NCBI RefSeq assembly: GCF_003627965.1
Contig: NZ_RBWE01000001.1
Coordinates: forward strand, 878,607-938,423
DNA: 59,817 nt
From: Desulfofundulus salinus
GTDB taxonomy: Bacteria > Bacillota > Desulfotomaculia > Desulfotomaculales > Desulfovirgulaceae
Reading direction: 5' to 3'
Part shown: positions 1 to 8,710 of the stretch, piece after piece
Layout of the letters: the number at the start of each line of letters is the position of its first letter
Position numbering within the stretch: position 1 is the first letter of the stretch
The notes under the pieces: generated by a model
Database searches by the model: none
The model's input: only the letters and a program-made list of their open reading frames with translations
Told to the model about the DNA's origin: nothing
Translations under genes and position numbers: made by a program

Positions 1-156
1 ATGGGCTCATCCAAGGTGATTGTGGCTATAAACAAGGACCCGGAAGCCAATATCTTCAAGGTGGCCGATTACGGGATCGTGGGGGACCTGTTTGAAGTGG
101 TGCCCCTGCTCACACGGGAGTTCAGAAAGCTCCTCGGGAAGGAAAAAGAGTGTTAA
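1..156 (+). CDS. etfA: Electron transfer flavoprotein alpha subunit, C-terminal fragment
   Basis: The gene enters from the left edge, so only about the last 51 codons are seen. They carry the signature end of EtfA ([20 protein letters not shown] then DLFEVVP), which forms part of the FAD-binding domain. EtfA/EtfB pass electrons between acyl-CoA dehydrogenases and other redox partners. The ATG at position 1 is an internal methionine, not the start. A biotin carrier protein follows 61 nt downstream on the same strand, which suggests an acyl-CoA or carboxylic-acid metabolism locus to the left. Confidence 0.88.
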   Translation: MGSSKVIVAINKDPEANIFKVADYGIVGDLFEVVPLLTREFRKLLGKEKEC

Positions 157-217
157 AGAGCTAATCCTGTAGATTAGATAACGCGACAGAATCCCATTAT
201 ACAGGAGGTTTAGTTCC

Positions 218-433
218 ATGAGTGTTCCCGTCAATTCTCCCATGGTAGGCAAACTGATCTCGGTTGATGTCAAATTAGGCGATCAGGTCAAGGAAAACGA
301 TCCCGTGGCTACCATCGAGGCCATGAAAATGTACGTTAAAATTTACGCCCCGGCCAGCGGTGTAGTCAAAGAGATTAAGGCCAACCCGGGCGATGTGGTT
401 AATCCCGATACGGTAATTTTAACTTTAGAGTAA
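218..433 (+). CDS. Biotin carrier protein of a biotin-dependent carboxylase or decarboxylase
   Basis: This 71-residue protein is a single biotinyl domain. The biotinylation motif EAMKM is present with the acceptor at Lys37, followed by the usual second half (APASGVVKEI, then VVNPDTVILTLE). It lacks the long N-terminal region of AccB, so it resembles the free-standing carriers of methylmalonyl-CoA decarboxylase, pyruvate carboxylase or transcarboxylase systems. An AGGAGG at 203-208 sets the ATG start. The partner carboxylase is not in the window, so the substrate cannot be told. Confidence 0.88.
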   Translation: MSVPVNSPMVGKLISVDVKLGDQVKENDPVATIEAMKMYVKIYAPASGVVKEIKANPGDVVNPDTVILTLE

Positions 434-495
434 GGTAAGGGCTTATACAATTGTATCAGACTTGTTATTGCTGCAGTTTAAAAGCAGTCCATCAA

Positions 496-535
496 GGAGA
501 GAGGCCTTCTAATTGAGGTTAAGAAGGCCCTCTCC
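496..535 (+). terminator. Probable intrinsic terminator after the biotin carrier gene
   Basis: A GGAGAGAGGCCTTCT arm (496-510) pairs with AGAAGGCCCTCTCC (522-535) around an 11-nt loop, with one bulge. The T-rich stretch lies some 15 nt beyond, so it is not a textbook terminator. It separates the carrier gene from the TRAP operon. Confidence 0.5.
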
Positions 536-744
536 CATCCTGTTCCGGGCCTTTTTACTCCGGTGATAACACAACAAGAGAAAGCTTTGAAAATACCGCA
601 AAATTCAAAAACTAAAAAATATTAACCAGGTTCATACATGAATAAAATTTAAAAATACAGGCAGAAGGGAGGGAAGTTCCAGGGATACCATTTTGCAGTT
701 CTCCGGCGGCCTTAATCACCAAACAATTATTTCAAGGAGGTATT

Positions 745-1755
745 ATGGTGGTGTCTTTCAGGAACAGGTTTAGGGTTTTGTTAGCAGTCACGCTGGCCAT
801 TTTGCTGGTTCTGGCCGTGGCCGGGTGCGGCGGCCAGGGAGGCGGTAAAGTGCAGCGGTTGTCCATTGCCACCGGCAGTACCGGGGGAACCTACTATCCT
901 TATGGCGGCGCCATGGCGGGAATAATTAACAAGCACGTTCAGGGCGTTGAGGCTACGGCCGAAGTTACCGGTGCCTCCGTGGAAAACGCCCGCCTGCTGG
1001 ACAGCAACGAGGCACAAATTGCACTGATGATGAACGACGTTGTTTACCACGCCATCAAGGGAGAGCAGGCTTTTAACAAGCCCATCGAGTTGCGTACCCT
1101 GTTTGCCATGTACCCCCACTTTTTCCACGTAGTGACGTTGAAAGACAGCAAAGTTAATTCCATGGCCGACTTGAAGGGCAAAAAAGTTTCCGTAGGAGCG
1201 CCGGGTAGCGGCACCGAGACCATGGCCAACCAGGTGTTAAACGCCCTCGGCCTGAGTTACGACCAGTTCCAGGTATTCCGTTTGTCCTTTACCGAAAATA
1301 CTGAAGCCTTGCGGGATAAGGTAATTGACGTGGGCATATGGTCGGTCGGCCCTCCCACGTCCTCCATCATGGATCTCGCCACCACGCACCAGATCAAGCT
1401 TTTGAGCTTCAGCAAGGAAGAGATGGCTAAGGTCTACGAGAAGTACCCCTACTACGGTGAGATGAAGCTGGAGGCCGGGACCTACAAAGGCGTCGACGAG
1501 GAAATAACGGCCCCGTCGGTATGGAACAGCGTGATGGTACACAAGAACATGTCCGAAGACTTGGCCTACAAGATTGTCAAAGCTATTTTTGAAAACAAAG
1601 AAGAAATCGTCCAGGTGTACTCCGGTGCCAAGTACACCACCCCCGAAAATTCCATCCAAAACGCCGTGGCGCCCCTGCACCCCGGTGCGGTGAAATACTT
1701 TAAAGAAATTGGGTTGGAAGTTCCCCAGCACCTCATTCCCCCGGAGATGAAGTAG
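745..1755 (+). CDS. TRAP transporter solute-binding protein, TAXI family
   Basis: This 336-residue protein starts with a lipoprotein signal peptide: a basic N terminus, a hydrophobic stretch and the lipobox VAGC with Cys28. It should therefore be a membrane-anchored extracytoplasmic binding protein. The mature part has the TAXI pattern (LSIATGSTGGTYYPYGG near residue 40, and a later VSVGAPGSGTETMA). TAXI proteins deliver substrates to TRAP permeases driven by ion gradients. An AAGGAGG lies just before the ATG. It heads a three-gene operon with a DUF1850 protein and a fused permease. The ligand is unknown; C4 or amino acids are family precedents only. Confidence 0.92.
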   Translation: MVVSFRNRFRVLLAVTLAILLVLAVAGCGGQGGGKVQRLSIATGSTGGTYYPYGGAMAGIINKHVQGVEATAEVTGASVENARLLDSNEAQIALMMNDVVYHAIKGEQAFNKPIELRTLFAMYPHFFHVVTLKDSKVNSMADLKGKKVSVGAPGSGTETMANQVLNALGLSYDQFQVFRLSFTENTEALRDKVIDVGIWSVGPPTSSIMDLATTHQIKLLSFSKEEMAKVYEKYPYYGEMKLEAGTYKGVDEEITAPSVWNSVMVHKNMSEDLAYKIVKAIFENKEEIVQVYSGAKYTTPENSIQNAVAPLHPGAVKYFKEIGLEVPQHLIPPEMK

Positions 1756-1756
1756 T

Positions 1757-2251
1757 TTGATTAAAGCCGGTAAATGTAAGGTTTGGGTGCTCGTGCCAAG
1801 CCTCTTCTTGATTTTTGCGTTGCTGGTGCCGGTGTTGGTTCTGCTGGGTTATCATATGGCCTCGCGACCACATATGCTGCTGGTGCGTGAGGTTAATTCA
1901 GGCCGTGAGTTACGGGTGGGCTACATCAACCAGGGGGAGAAGTTTGAGATTCGTTACATGCACTCCGTCGACCGCCTGCCCGTGTACGAAGAGTTCCAAT
2001 TAATCAATGGCGAACTGGTTCTCACCGGCACCAGGTTCCTTTCTTTCGGAGCGGGGTTGGGGTACGCTGGCGAGGGACTTTTGCGCGGCGAAGGCAAGTG
2101 GAACATCATCGAGGGCATGTACCGGCGAGTGGATTCCCTGCCGTTGAGAGTAGGTACCATTGCCGACCACACCTTGCTTTACCGTGGGCGGGAAATTCAC
2201 CTGGGCGACCACTTTGATGGGCAGGCGCTGGTGCGTATCGAAGTAAAATAG
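1757..2251 (+). CDS. DUF1850 domain protein of the TRAP-TAXI operon
   Basis: This 164-residue protein starts at TTG one base after the TAXI stop codon, with GGAG at 1743-1746 inside the upstream gene, so translation is probably coupled. One membrane segment (about residues 10-31) is followed by an extracytoplasmic domain with FEIRYMHSVDRLPVYEEF and a later GEGLLRGEGKW, the pattern of DUF1850. DUF1850 genes commonly sit between TAXI binding proteins and fused TRAP permeases, and their role is not established. Position supports an accessory part in this transporter. Confidence 0.8.
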   Translation: MIKAGKCKVWVLVPSLFLIFALLVPVLVLLGYHMASRPHMLLVREVNSGRELRVGYINQGEKFEIRYMHSVDRLPVYEEFQLINGELVLTGTRFLSFGAGLGYAGEGLLRGEGKWNIIEGMYRRVDSLPLRVGTIADHTLLYRGREIHLGDHFDGQALVRIEVK

Positions 2252-2277
2252 TTTTATTTGGAAAGGAGGAGCGCACT

Positions 2278-4197
2278 ATGAGTGATCCCGCATTGAGCCC
2301 CAGCGGGGAAAGAAGGAAAAGGGATTTTCTAACTCCCCTTGCCATCACGGCCGTATCCCTGATCCTGACCTTCTTTCACCTTTATACTGCAGGTGTATCT
2401 ATGCTTACGGCCTGGATACAAAGGGACATCCACCTGGTTTTGATCCTTATTATAGTATTCCTGGCACTACCGGCACGCAGGGGCGGTGAACGGAACCGGG
2501 CCACCATTCTGGACTGGGTTCTTATTGCTTTAGCCCTGGCGTCGGGATCTTATATCGTGGTAAATTACCAGGACATCGTGCAGCGGTTGGGTGCGCCCAA
2601 CACCGCCGACATTGTTTTCGGTATTATTATGATCGGTTTAATCCTGGAGGCTACCCGCCGGGCTACCGGGTGGGTGCTGGTGATCATTGCCGGCACGTTT
2701 TTGCTTTATAACTTTATCGGGCCCTATATCCCGGGATTGCTGGGCCATAAGGGCTACTCCGTAAGCCGTGTTGTCTCCCAGATGTACCTGACCACCGAGG
2801 GGATATTTGGTGTGCCCCTGGGGGTTTCGGCCAGTTATATTTTCCTGTTCATTTTCCTGACCTCCATGCTGGAAAAACTGGGCATGGGCGATTTCCTGCT
2901 CAGACTGGCCATGGCCCTGATGGGCCGCTTTGCCGGGGGACCGGCCAAAACGGCCGTGCTGGCCAGCGGCTTCATGGGCTCCATTTCGGGCAGCGCGGTG
3001 GCCAACGTGGTGGGTACCGGTACCTTTACCATACCCCTCATGAAGCGCAATGGCTACAAGCCGCACTTTGCCGGGGCGGTGGAAGCCTGTGCCTCCTCCG
3101 GCGGGCAGCTCATGCCGCCCATTATGGGTGCGGCGGCCTTCATCATCGCGGAATTCCTGGGTATTCCCTATATCAACGTGGTGGTGGCGGCGATCATACC
3201 GGCGCTATTGTATTACCTGTGCGTTCTCTTCGGCGTCCACTTTGAAGCCTGCCGGCTGGGCTTAACCGGGCTGCCCAGGGAACAGCTGCCCAATGCCTGG
3301 AAGGTGTTAAGGGAGGGCGGCCATTTCCTGATCCCCCTGGTCGTCCTGGTCTATTTCCTGGCTGTGCTCCAGTACACACCCGTTCGCTCCGGATTTTACG
3401 CCATTATCGCCATGTTCATTGTCTCCTTCTTTAATAAGGAGACCCGGATAAACTGGTCGCGCTTTAAAGAAGGAGCCGTGGCGGCTGCGCAAAATACGTG
3501 TACCGTGGCCCTGGCCTGTGCTGCGGCAGGCCTGGTGATCGGCAGTATCAATATCACGGGTGCCGGGTTGAAGATCTCCTCGTTCATTGTCGCCCTTTCC
3601 GCCGGCACCCTGTGGCTCGCGCTTTTGATGACCGCCGTGGTGGCCCTGATCATGGGCATGGGCCTGCCTACCACCGCCGCATACATCGTGACCGGCACCA
3701 TGGCCGCGCCGGCGCTGATCAAGCTGGGCGTGCTGCCCCTGGCTGCCCACCTGTTCGTCTTCTACTTTGCCATTATTTCCGCTATTACTCCGCCGGTGGC
3801 CCTGGCGGCCTATGCCGCGGCGGGTATTGCCAAGGACGATCCCATGAGAATAGGTTTCACGGCCTGTAAAATTGGCCTGGCCGCCTTTATCGTGCCCTTC
3901 ATGTTTGCCTACGAGCCGACCCTGATCGCAGAAGGCGACTTCTGGCACATTGCCTGGGCCGTACTAACGGCCATCATCGGGGTAATGGCCCTGGCCGGGA
4001 GTACCATTGGCTTTGTGGTGCGGGCGGCCAGCGTGCCGGAGAGAGCCATGCTGCTGGCCGGTTCCCTGATGACCCTTTATCCGGGTATATACACAGATAT
4101 CATCGGCTTAATCTTGATTGCTTTGGCCCTCGGTGCCAACATTATCAAGGGGAAAAAGCTGGTCGGGAAAGTTTCGGCCCAGAGCTTTATACCGTGA
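2278..4197 (+). CDS. TRAP transporter permease, fused DctQM type
   Basis: This 639-residue polytopic membrane protein has the small and large TRAP membrane subunits fused, as is usual for TAXI systems. DctM-type motifs include GSISGSAVANVVGTG, EACASSGGQLMPP and the repeat-like MGMGLPTTAAYIV, which line the substrate path. A GAAAGGAGG lies about 9 nt before the ATG. It closes the TRAP operon, and a terminator follows at 4246-4279. Confidence 0.93.
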   Translation: MSDPALSPSGERRKRDFLTPLAITAVSLILTFFHLYTAGVSMLTAWIQRDIHLVLILIIVFLALPARRGGERNRATILDWVLIALALASGSYIVVNYQDIVQRLGAPNTADIVFGIIMIGLILEATRRATGWVLVIIAGTFLLYNFIGPYIPGLLGHKGYSVSRVVSQMYLTTEGIFGVPLGVSASYIFLFIFLTSMLEKLGMGDFLLRLAMALMGRFAGGPAKTAVLASGFMGSISGSAVANVVGTGTFTIPLMKRNGYKPHFAGAVEACASSGGQLMPPIMGAAAFIIAEFLGIPYINVVVAAIIPALLYYLCVLFGVHFEACRLGLTGLPREQLPNAWKVLREGGHFLIPLVVLVYFLAVLQYTPVRSGFYAIIAMFIVSFFNKETRINWSRFKEGAVAAAQNTCTVALACAAAGLVIGSINITGAGLKISSFIVALSAGTLWLALLMTAVVALIMGMGLPTTAAYIVTGTMAAPALIKLGVLPLAAHLFVFYFAIISAITPPVALAAYAAAGIAKDDPMRIGFTACKIGLAAFIVPFMFAYEPTLIAEGDFWHIAWAVLTAIIGVMALAGSTIGFVVRAASVPERAMLLAGSLMTLYPGIYTDIIGLILIALALGANIIKGKKLVGKVSAQSFIP

Positions 4198-4245
4198 TTA
4201 TGCACACAACCCTGGCAGGTTGCAAATAAACCGGAGGTTAAAGAT

Positions 4246-4279
4246 AAGGTTCCCCACCAGTGGGGGCCTTAGTTTTTTT
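4246..4279 (+). terminator. Rho-independent terminator after the TRAP operon
   Basis: An AAGGTTCCCCAC arm and a GTGGGGGCCTT arm form a GC-rich hairpin directly followed by a run of seven T. The rest of the 4198-4455 gap shows no gene; the trmK ribosome-binding site is at 4442-4447. Confidence 0.85.
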
Positions 4280-4455
4280 GCCGCCCTTATCTTGCGGTTG
4301 GGCGCTGGTAAATGTTACAATATACCGTAGCATAACGCCGGGGGTTGTCCCTCGTGCTCCGGTGCTCCTGGCCGGCCTCCCCCCGGTTTAAACTTCGGCG
4401 ATTTATTTAACGTGAACTTGTAATCATAAACAACGAAAAATGGAGGGACTATTTA

Positions 4456-5148
4456 TTGCGTCTGACCAGGCGTCTTGCGGCCATTGCCGCCTATGTACCA
4501 CCGGGGGCAGTGGTGGCGGATATTGGGACTGATCATGCCCTGTTGCCCATCTATCTGGTGGAGAAGGGTATCTGTCCCAAAGCGGTGGCTACCGAATTGA
4601 ATGCCGGGCCTTACCGCAGCGCCCGTACAGCGGTTCACCTGCAGGGCCTGGACGGTAAAATTGATGTGCGCCAGGGTGACGGCCTGCGCCCCCTTTTACC
4701 CGTGGAAGCGCAAGTGATTGTGCTGGCCGGCCTGGGGGGTAACACCATCCGGCAGATTCTGGCCGCTGCCCCGGAGGTGCTGGCCGCCGTCAGGCGGCTG
4801 ATCCTGCAGCCCATGGTGGATGCGGGGGATCTGCGGTTGTGGTTGGTGGAAGAGGGCTGGCGCCTGGTTGATGAAACGCTGGTAGAAGAGGACGGCCATT
4901 TGTATGTGATTGTGGTGGCCGAACCCGGCCTGGAAAAAGTAACGGATCCTTTTACGCTGGAGATCGGCCCGCGCCTGGTAGAAAAGAAACACCCGCTCCT
5001 TCCCGCTTACCTGAACAAATTAATGGCGGAGTACCAGCGTGTTCTAAAGGCCCTGGCCCGCAGCCGTAGTCCCCGGGCTAAGGACAAGTCCCTTGAACTT
5101 TCGGCCAAGCTGGCCCGGTTGAAGGAGGTGTTAATGAAGTGTCAGTGA
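4456..5148 (+). CDS. trmK: tRNA (adenine(22)-N1)-methyltransferase
   Basis: This 230-residue class I SAM methyltransferase methylates A22 of tRNA in Gram-positive bacteria. The SAM site begins VVADIGTDHALLPIYL near residue 20, followed by the TrmK-specific IVLAGLGGNTIRQIL and LQPMVDAGDLRLWL. The start is TTG with GGAGGG at 4442-4447. It overlaps the nif3-like gene by 10 nt, the usual Firmicutes pairing. In many relatives the pair follows dnaG-rpoD, which are not present here. Confidence 0.9.
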   Translation: MRLTRRLAAIAAYVPPGAVVADIGTDHALLPIYLVEKGICPKAVATELNAGPYRSARTAVHLQGLDGKIDVRQGDGLRPLLPVEAQVIVLAGLGGNTIRQILAAAPEVLAAVRRLILQPMVDAGDLRLWLVEEGWRLVDETLVEEDGHLYVIVVAEPGLEKVTDPFTLEIGPRLVEKKHPLLPAYLNKLMAEYQRVLKALARSRSPRAKDKSLELSAKLARLKEVLMKCQ

Positions 5149-6260
5149 CTGGTGCAAACATTGCCGCCATCATTGAGGAGATGGCTCCCCTGGAGCTGGC
5201 GGAACCATGGGATAACCCCGGCTGGCAGTTGGGGGATCCGGGGGCTCCGGTCCGGCGCATACTGCTCTGCCTGGACGTAAATGAGGCGGTATGCCGGGAA
5301 GCCCTGGAAAGGGATGTTCAGCTGATTGTGGCTCACCACCCCCTGTTTTTTAAAGAGCTGAAGCAAATCCGGATGGACCGGCCCGGTGGAGCACTGGTGG
5401 CCGGCCTCATCCGCGCCGGTGTTTCCGTTTATGCCGCCCACACCAATCTGGACCGCTGTCGCGGTGGAGTAAATGACGTCCTGGCCCGGCGCTTGCGGTT
5501 GCAGGATATCCAGGTACTGAGTCCCGGAAAGGAACAATACTTGAAACTGGTGGTTTTTGTGCCCCTGGATCACGTGGATGCGGTGCGCTCGGCCATCGGG
5601 GCAGCCGGGGCCGGGTGGATTGGGAATTACAGTGATTGCACCTTTGGGGTGGAGGGAACAGGTACGTTCAGGCCCCTGGAAGGGACCAATCCCTATATCG
5701 GCCGGCAGGGCCGTCTTGAGCAGGTAAGGGAGGTCCGGCTGGAAACCATCGTCCCCCAGAGGCTGGTGGAGCGGGTGGTGCGGGCCATGCTGGAGGTCCA
5801 TCCCTACGAGGAGGTGGCCTACGATCTCTATCCCCTGGCCAACCAGGTCACCCCTTCCAGCGGCCTGGGCAGGATGGGCGTGCTACCGGAGTCGTTGCCC
5901 CTGGAGGACTTTGTTATTCGGGTAAAAGAAACCCTCCAGTTACCCGCGCTACGCTGGGGAGGAGAGAAAGGACGTCCGGTTAAGCGGGTGGCCCTTTGTG
6001 GCGGTTCCGGTGGTGATCTCTGGCCCAGGGCCCTGGCGCTTAACGCGGACGTCTTCGTGACGGGAGATATCGGCTATCATACCGCCCGGGATATGCTTAC
6101 GGCGGGGTTGGCTTTTGTGGATGCCGGTCACTTTGGTACCGAAAGGGTAATCCTGCCGGTCCTGCAGGAATACTTACACCATGCCTGCCAGGAAAGGGGT
6201 CTGGCTGTAGAGTGCTTGCTTAGCAATGCGGAAGGGGATCCTTATTTCTTCTTATCTTAG
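5139..6260 (+). CDS. Nif3-like dinuclear metal centre hexameric protein (YqfO type)
   Basis: This 373-residue protein has the two Nif3 halves separated by a PII-like insert typical of YqfO. The N-terminal half has IVAHHPLFFKEL and AAHTNLD, and the C-terminal half has TGDIGYHTARDML and DAGHFGTE; these supply the His/Asp/Glu ligands of the dinuclear site. The GTG start is set by AAGGAGGTG at 5122-5130, inside trmK. The family may act as a cyclohydrolase or metal chaperone, but its role is unsettled. Confidence 0.9.
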   Translation: MSVTGANIAAIIEEMAPLELAEPWDNPGWQLGDPGAPVRRILLCLDVNEAVCREALERDVQLIVAHHPLFFKELKQIRMDRPGGALVAGLIRAGVSVYAAHTNLDRCRGGVNDVLARRLRLQDIQVLSPGKEQYLKLVVFVPLDHVDAVRSAIGAAGAGWIGNYSDCTFGVEGTGTFRPLEGTNPYIGRQGRLEQVREVRLETIVPQRLVERVVRAMLEVHPYEEVAYDLYPLANQVTPSSGLGRMGVLPESLPLEDFVIRVKETLQLPALRWGGEKGRPVKRVALCGGSGGDLWPRALALNADVFVTGDIGYHTARDMLTAGLAFVDAGHFGTERVILPVLQEYLHHACQERGLAVECLLSNAEGDPYFFLS

Positions 6261-6389
6261 TGACTCTTGGCGCGCCGATGGGTTGCTGCCCGGTTGCCAC
6301 TTACCGGTGCTACACGTTAGCTCAGGATAACACTGTTCCTTTCTGAACCACGAGCACATTATATTTACGGCCTACTAATGTATGGCCAG

Positions 6390-6425
6390 AATCCGGTGAC
6401 CAGATGGTTGCCGGATTTTTGTGTT
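6390..6425 (+). terminator. Rho-independent terminator downstream of the nif3-like gene
   Basis: AATCCGGTGACCA pairs with TGGTTGCCGGATT (two G-U pairs) and is followed by a T-rich tail. It lies 130 nt after the nif3-like stop codon; the sequence between shows no gene. Confidence 0.75.
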
Positions 6426-6441
6426 TTTAAAAGCATCTTAC

Positions 6442-6470
6442 GGATATGGCTTGTTAATCAAGCCATATCC
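6442..6470. promoter_or_regulatory. Perfect 12-bp inverted repeat upstream of kamA
   Basis: GGATATGGCTTG and CAAGCCATATCC flank TTAAT. There is no T-run after it, so it is not an obvious terminator. It lies just upstream of the candidate kamA promoter, where an operator would be expected. No regulator can be assigned. Confidence 0.45.
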
Positions 6471-6506
6471 AGCCTGACGGGAAAAATGGGTGGATTATTG
6501 AACTGT

Positions 6507-6533
6507 TTGCCTCACAATTATGTGTGTTATAAT
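6507..6533 (+). promoter_or_regulatory. Extended -10 promoter for the kamA operon
   Basis: TGTTATAAT (6525-6533) is a perfect -10 with an upstream TG. The -35 is poor (TTGCCT at 15 nt). It lies about 75 nt before the kamA ATG. Confidence 0.5.
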
Positions 6534-6608
6534 AGGGGAAACATGGCAACTTATAAACACCCATGAAGTTGTCAGGTATCTTTTAGAAAAATTCTTGGGA
6601 GTGGTCTG

Positions 6609-7838
6609 ATGAATAACCAGTTAAAGTTGTGGGAAAGGTGGCAGGTAACTGAAGAGGAATGGAACGACTGGCACTGGCACCTGGAGCATCGCATTACCAC
6701 CGTGGATGAGCTGACCCGGTTTATTAAACTTACTGCCGGTGAAATGAAGAACATTGCAGCCTGCCTGAAAAAATTTCGCATGGCCATAACGCCCTACTAT
6801 GCCGGCTTAATGGATCCGGTCGATCATAAATGCCCCATACGGCTCCAGGCCGTACCGCAACCCGAAGAACTGCAAACGGTGCCCGGGGATATGCGCGACC
6901 CCCTTCATGAGGAAGCCGATTCACCGGTGCCCGGACTGACGCACCGTTACCCCGACCGGGTGCTCCTTTTGGTCACCGATTGTTGTTTTATGTACTGCCG
7001 GCACTGTACCCGCAGGCGGCTGACCGGCCAGCGGGACCGGCCCTTGCCCAAATCCCACCTGGACAGGGCCATTGCCTATATCCAGAACAATCCGCGCGTT
7101 CGAGACGTGGTGATTTCCGGTGGGGACCCTCTCACCTTAACGGATGAGCAACTGGAATACATTCTGCGCAAATTGCGGGCCATTCACCACGTGGAAATTA
7201 TCCGCATTGGCACCCGCGTTCCCGTGGTTCTGCCCCAGCGCATAACTCCGGAACTCTGTGCCATGCTGGAAAAATATCACCCCCTGTGGATTAATACCCA
7301 TTTCAATCACCCCCGCGAAATAACCCCCCAGGCAGCCAGTGCCTGTGCCCGCCTGGCCGGTGCCGGTATCCCCCTGGGTAACCAGGCGGTACTTTTACGG
7401 GGGGTAAACGACCGGCCGGACGTCATGCTCCAATTGGTGCATAAGTTGCTGCAAATCAGGGTGCGCCCCTATTACCTGTACCAGTGCGATCTCTCCGAAG
7501 GAATCGGCCATTTCCGCACGCCGGTAAGCACCGGGATAGAAATTATTGAAAGTCTGCGCGGTCATACCAGCGGGCTGGCCGTCCCCACCTTTGTCATTGA
7601 CGCTCCGGGAGGAGGCGGCAAAATACCCCTGGGGCCGAACTACGTCTTATCCCAGGGGCAGGGGAAGATAGTCCTGCGCAACTTTGAGGGAAACATCCAC
7701 GTCTATACGGAACCTGGCTGGGAGGAAAAGAGATACGCCGGCAAGGGCGCGGGAGTGGCCGGATTATTACAGGGAAAGGCGGTTACCTTCCAGGCAAACA
7801 AGGAGAGCAGGGTGGCCCAGGTCAAAGGGGGTACTTGA
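6609..7838 (+). CDS. ablA: KamA family radical SAM protein (lysine 2,3-aminomutase-like)
   Basis: The 409-residue protein has the radical SAM motif at Cys126, Cys130 and Cys133 (CFMYCRHC) followed by the RRR of the family. A C-terminal GGGGKIPL supplies the PLP-binding lysine of lysine 2,3-aminomutases. The enzyme would turn L-lysine into beta-lysine. The next gene resembles beta-lysine N6-acetyltransferase, so the pair probably makes N6-acetyl-beta-lysine, a compatible solute. Other KamA enzymes act on glutamate, arginine or EF-P, so substrate assignment rests on the neighbour. GGGAGTGG precedes the ATG. Confidence 0.82.
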   Translation: MNNQLKLWERWQVTEEEWNDWHWHLEHRITTVDELTRFIKLTAGEMKNIAACLKKFRMAITPYYAGLMDPVDHKCPIRLQAVPQPEELQTVPGDMRDPLHEEADSPVPGLTHRYPDRVLLLVTDCCFMYCRHCTRRRLTGQRDRPLPKSHLDRAIAYIQNNPRVRDVVISGGDPLTLTDEQLEYILRKLRAIHHVEIIRIGTRVPVVLPQRITPELCAMLEKYHPLWINTHFNHPREITPQAASACARLAGAGIPLGNQAVLLRGVNDRPDVMLQLVHKLLQIRVRPYYLYQCDLSEGIGHFRTPVSTGIEIIESLRGHTSGLAVPTFVIDAPGGGGKIPLGPNYVLSQGQGKIVLRNFEGNIHVYTEPGWEEKRYAGKGAGVAGLLQGKAVTFQANKESRVAQVKGGT

Positions 7839-7839
7839 C

Positions 7840-8682
7840 TTGGGTGACCGGATGATCAGGCATTATGGACCGGATTTTGGGGTGTCGGCCCGTTTGGACC
7901 AAACCAGCGAACGGATCTGGGTAACTGATTATGAGGCGGGGAATCCGGCGGCACTGCGCAGCTTTCTTAAAAAGCTGGCTTTAAGGCGGGGCATGGGTAA
8001 AATTATCTTTCCGGTCAAATCCGGGGATTTGCTCAAAATCCAGGGTGGCGGGTTTCATGTGGAAGGTATGATCGATGGTTATTTTCAAGGGGAGAATGCC
8101 TATTTCCTGGCAGCCTTCCTCAGGGCAGAGCGGAGAGACTCCAGGGTTTTAAACCAGGAACAAAAAGTGCTCCAGGAGATACTGGCCAGCAAAAAGGACT
8201 GGCGGGGTAGTTTGCCGCCGGGATTCACCCTGCGCCAGGCAGGAGGGGATGACATATTCCCCATGGCCAGGTTGTTCAAAAAGGTTTTCCGCAGCTACCC
8301 CACGCCGGTATATGATCCCTTTTACCTGGCCTGCTCCATGAAAAAGGGAGATCTTTTCATGGTTGTTTATCACGGTGACCGGTTGGCGAGCGTGGCGGCA
8401 GCCGAAATTCAATGGGAGCACCGCAGGGCCGAACTGACCAACTGTGCCACCGATCCCGCCTACCGGGGTATGGGTTTGAATAGCCTTTTGCTTTTGCACC
8501 TCGAAAAACAGTGCCTGGAACGCAATATTAACTGTCTTTACAGCCTGGCCCGGGCCTCGTCTTACGGAATGAACCTGGTCCTTCACCGCCTGGGTTATGT
8601 CTTCCGGGGTACGCTCATCAACAACTGCCACATTGATGGCGGGTTTGAAAACATGAATATCTGGGTTAGACCGGTGGAATAA
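7840..8682 (+). CDS. ablB: Putative beta-lysine N6-acetyltransferase (GNAT)
   Basis: About 280 residues with a C-terminal GNAT fold: LTNCATDPAYRGMGLNSLLL is the acetyl-CoA binding segment, and ARASSYGMNLVLHRLGY follows. The family transfers acetyl to the epsilon amino group of beta-lysine. The TTG at 7840 follows AAAGGGGG at 7824-7830 and the kamA stop by one base; ATG at 7852 is an alternative. An in-frame extension reaches back into kamA but has no start signal. Its place directly after kamA supports the name. Confidence 0.8.
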   Translation: MGDRMIRHYGPDFGVSARLDQTSERIWVTDYEAGNPAALRSFLKKLALRRGMGKIIFPVKSGDLLKIQGGGFHVEGMIDGYFQGENAYFLAAFLRAERRDSRVLNQEQKVLQEILASKKDWRGSLPPGFTLRQAGGDDIFPMARLFKKVFRSYPTPVYDPFYLACSMKKGDLFMVVYHGDRLASVAAAEIQWEHRRAELTNCATDPAYRGMGLNSLLLLHLEKQCLERNINCLYSLARASSYGMNLVLHRLGYVFRGTLINNCHIDGGFENMNIWVRPVE

Positions 8683-8710
8683 GAATCGGATGAAAAAAGG
8701 AGGACTTAAA

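Noticed and set aside
683-697. GG-N10-GC with perfect TTGCA before the TAXI gene, as a sigma-54 promoter
   Set aside because: Only the -12 half matches; the -24 half has just GG, so chance is likely.
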